The notes under the pieces were generated by a model. It had not been told where the DNA came from. It was given only the letters and a program-made list of their open reading frames with translations, and made no database searches. The position numbers were made by a program, and so were the translations under genes. From assembly GCA_031384695.1 (NCBI GenBank), contig JANNAV010000012.1, forward strand, positions 1 through 21,729: 21,729 nucleotides of DNA, given 5' to 3'. Positions 20,645-21,729 of the stretch are shown piece by piece. Source of the stretch: JANNAV01 sp031384695. Its GTDB lineage: Bacteria; Pseudomonadota; Alphaproteobacteria; Rhodobacterales; Rhodobacteraceae. Each line of letters begins with the position of its first letter. Within the stretch, counting starts at the first letter, position 1.

Positions 20645-21729
20645 ATGACCCAACTTGCCGATCACCCGCTGCGCTATGCTTTGGTTAACGAGTTGCATGC
20701 GCGGCCGTTCCCCTCGCTCGATGTGCCTTGCACGGCGGTGTATCTGGCGATCAAGGAGCCGCTCGGGGCGCAAAGCCGCGACAGGGGGGCGGACCGGACG
20801 CATCTGTGCGCGCTGCTTGAGCGGCACGGCTCGGCCCATCCACAGCCCGAGGCCACGCATTTTTCGGGCAGCATCGGGCGGGCCGATCTGAAATGGGAAA
20901 GCCACACCGAGTTTGTGACCTATTCGGCCTTTACGGCGGGGGTATCGGCGCGGGCGTTTGATCCGGCGGAGGTGGACGTGTTTCCCGCCGATTGGCTGGC
21001 GCGCGCGCCGGGGGTGCGGGTGGCCTCGGTGCTGCTGCGGGTCGAGGTGCTGCCCGACAACGAGGCGCAGGTTCTGGCCAAGCTGGAGGAGTGGTTTGTG
21101 CCCGAAAGCCTTGCGGTGGCGCGGGTGGTGGGGGGGGCTGCGATCGTGGCCGGTGATTTCCGCATCGATCCGGCGGGGCATATGCGGTTTGCCATTTTCG
21201 TGCGCCCGGGCACCGGCCCCCGGCGGGTGGGCCGCATCGTGCAGCGGTTCTGCGAGATCGAGACCTACCGGGCGATGTCGATGCTGGGGCTGATCCGCGC
21301 GCGCGAGATGAGCGGGCGGCTGAACGCGCTTGACCCGCGGCTGTCGGCGCTGGTTTCGGGGCTTGACGGCACGGCGCGCCCGGCCGATGTGGCGCTGCAC
21401 GAGTTGCTGGAAATATCGGCCGAACTGGAAAGCCTGGCGGTGCAGGTGTCGTTCCGGATGGGGGCGACGGAGGCCTATGAGGCCATCGTGCTGCAACGCA
21501 TCGCGGCGCTGCGCGAAGAGCGGATGGGTGAGAGGCAGACCTTCGGCGAGTTCATGGCGCGGCGCTATGATCCGGCGATGCGCACGGTCAAATCGGCGGC
21601 GGCGCGGCTGCGGTCGATGGCGGAACGCGCCGAGCGCGCGGCGGAACTTTTGCGCACGCGGGTGGATGTGGAGCGGTCGGCGCAAAACCAGAAGCTGCTG
21701 GAAAGCATGGACAAACGCGGCGATCAGGC
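20645..21729 (+). CDS. DUF3422 family protein, truncated by the window end
   Basis: The frame is open from this ATG to the last base, 361 codons and still going. The start MTQLADHPLRYALVNELHARPFP is the family signature (NELHARPF). The visible part is soluble with a long helical, coiled-coil-like C-terminal portion (RTVKSAAARLRSMAERAERAAELLRTRVDVERSAQNQKLLESM). The family, about 420 residues, normally ends with two membrane helices, which would lie beyond the edge. Function is unknown; it is predicted to be a membrane-anchored protein. AAAGG is located about eight bases before the ATG. Confidence 0.9.
   Translation, partial: MTQLADHPLRYALVNELHARPFPSLDVPCTAVYLAIKEPLGAQSRDRGADRTHLCALLERHGSAHPQPEATHFSGSIGRADLKWESHTEFVTYSAFTAGVSARAFDPAEVDVFPADWLARAPGVRVASVLLRVEVLPDNEAQVLAKLEEWFVPESLAVARVVGGAAIVAGDFRIDPAGHMRFAIFVRPGTGPRRVGRIVQRFCEIETYRAMSMLGLIRAREMSGRLNALDPRLSALVSGLDGTARPADVALHELLEISAELESLAVQVSFRMGATEAYEAIVLQRIAALREERMGERQTFGEFMARRYDPAMRTVKSAAARLRSMAERAERAAELLRTRVDVERSAQNQKLLESMDKRGDQ

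Overview
This window looks like chromosomal DNA of a GC-rich alphaproteobacterium, most likely Rhodobacteraceae. I infer this from the gene families (GapR/DUF2312, DUF3422, DUF2312-type small proteins, PntA/PntB organisation) and from the codon bias; I ran no search. Almost all of it is coding. The + strand is strikingly G-rich, including where genes run on the minus strand, and it carries many short tandem repeats built from G-rich words.

Layout. 1-1353 (+) holds the 3' part of a FadB/FadJ-like 3-hydroxyacyl-CoA dehydrogenase gene, interrupted by a six-copy heptapeptide repeat where the catalytic His motif is expected. 1360-1575 (-) is a small two-helix membrane protein and 1698-1952 (+) is gapR. 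A 450-bp gap follows with a strong 37-bp palindrome. 2411-7743 (-) is a same-strand block, in transcription order: DMT/EamA transporter, divergent Lgt-like membrane protein, cysteine-rich radical SAM protein of the MJ0619/tetraether-synthase type, two tandem paralogous mini membrane proteins (59 and 83 aa), and D-erythronate dehydrogenase. The Lgt-like, radical SAM and first mini-protein genes overlap, so they are very likely co-translated. This is the most interesting unit here: a candidate lipid- or lipoprotein-modifying system.

7020-8150 is a large G-rich repeat field. It is followed by a DUF305 gene with an apparent frameshift in its signal peptide (-), a class-I glutamine-amidotransferase-like peptidase C26 gene (+), a TetR regulator (-) with a clear promoter/operator, then a MATE efflux pump and a D-lyxose isomerase (+). 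An L,D-transpeptidase lipoprotein (-) converges on the isomerase across a shared hairpin.

14215-16795 (-) is a tryptophan-catabolic operon kynU - GNAT - kynA. An acetyltransferase sits between kynU and kynA; no kynurenine formamidase gene is present in this window. Divergent from it are an isoprenylcysteine-methyltransferase-like membrane protein, pntA and pntB (proton-translocating transhydrogenase), a terminator, and a DUF3422 gene that runs off the right end.
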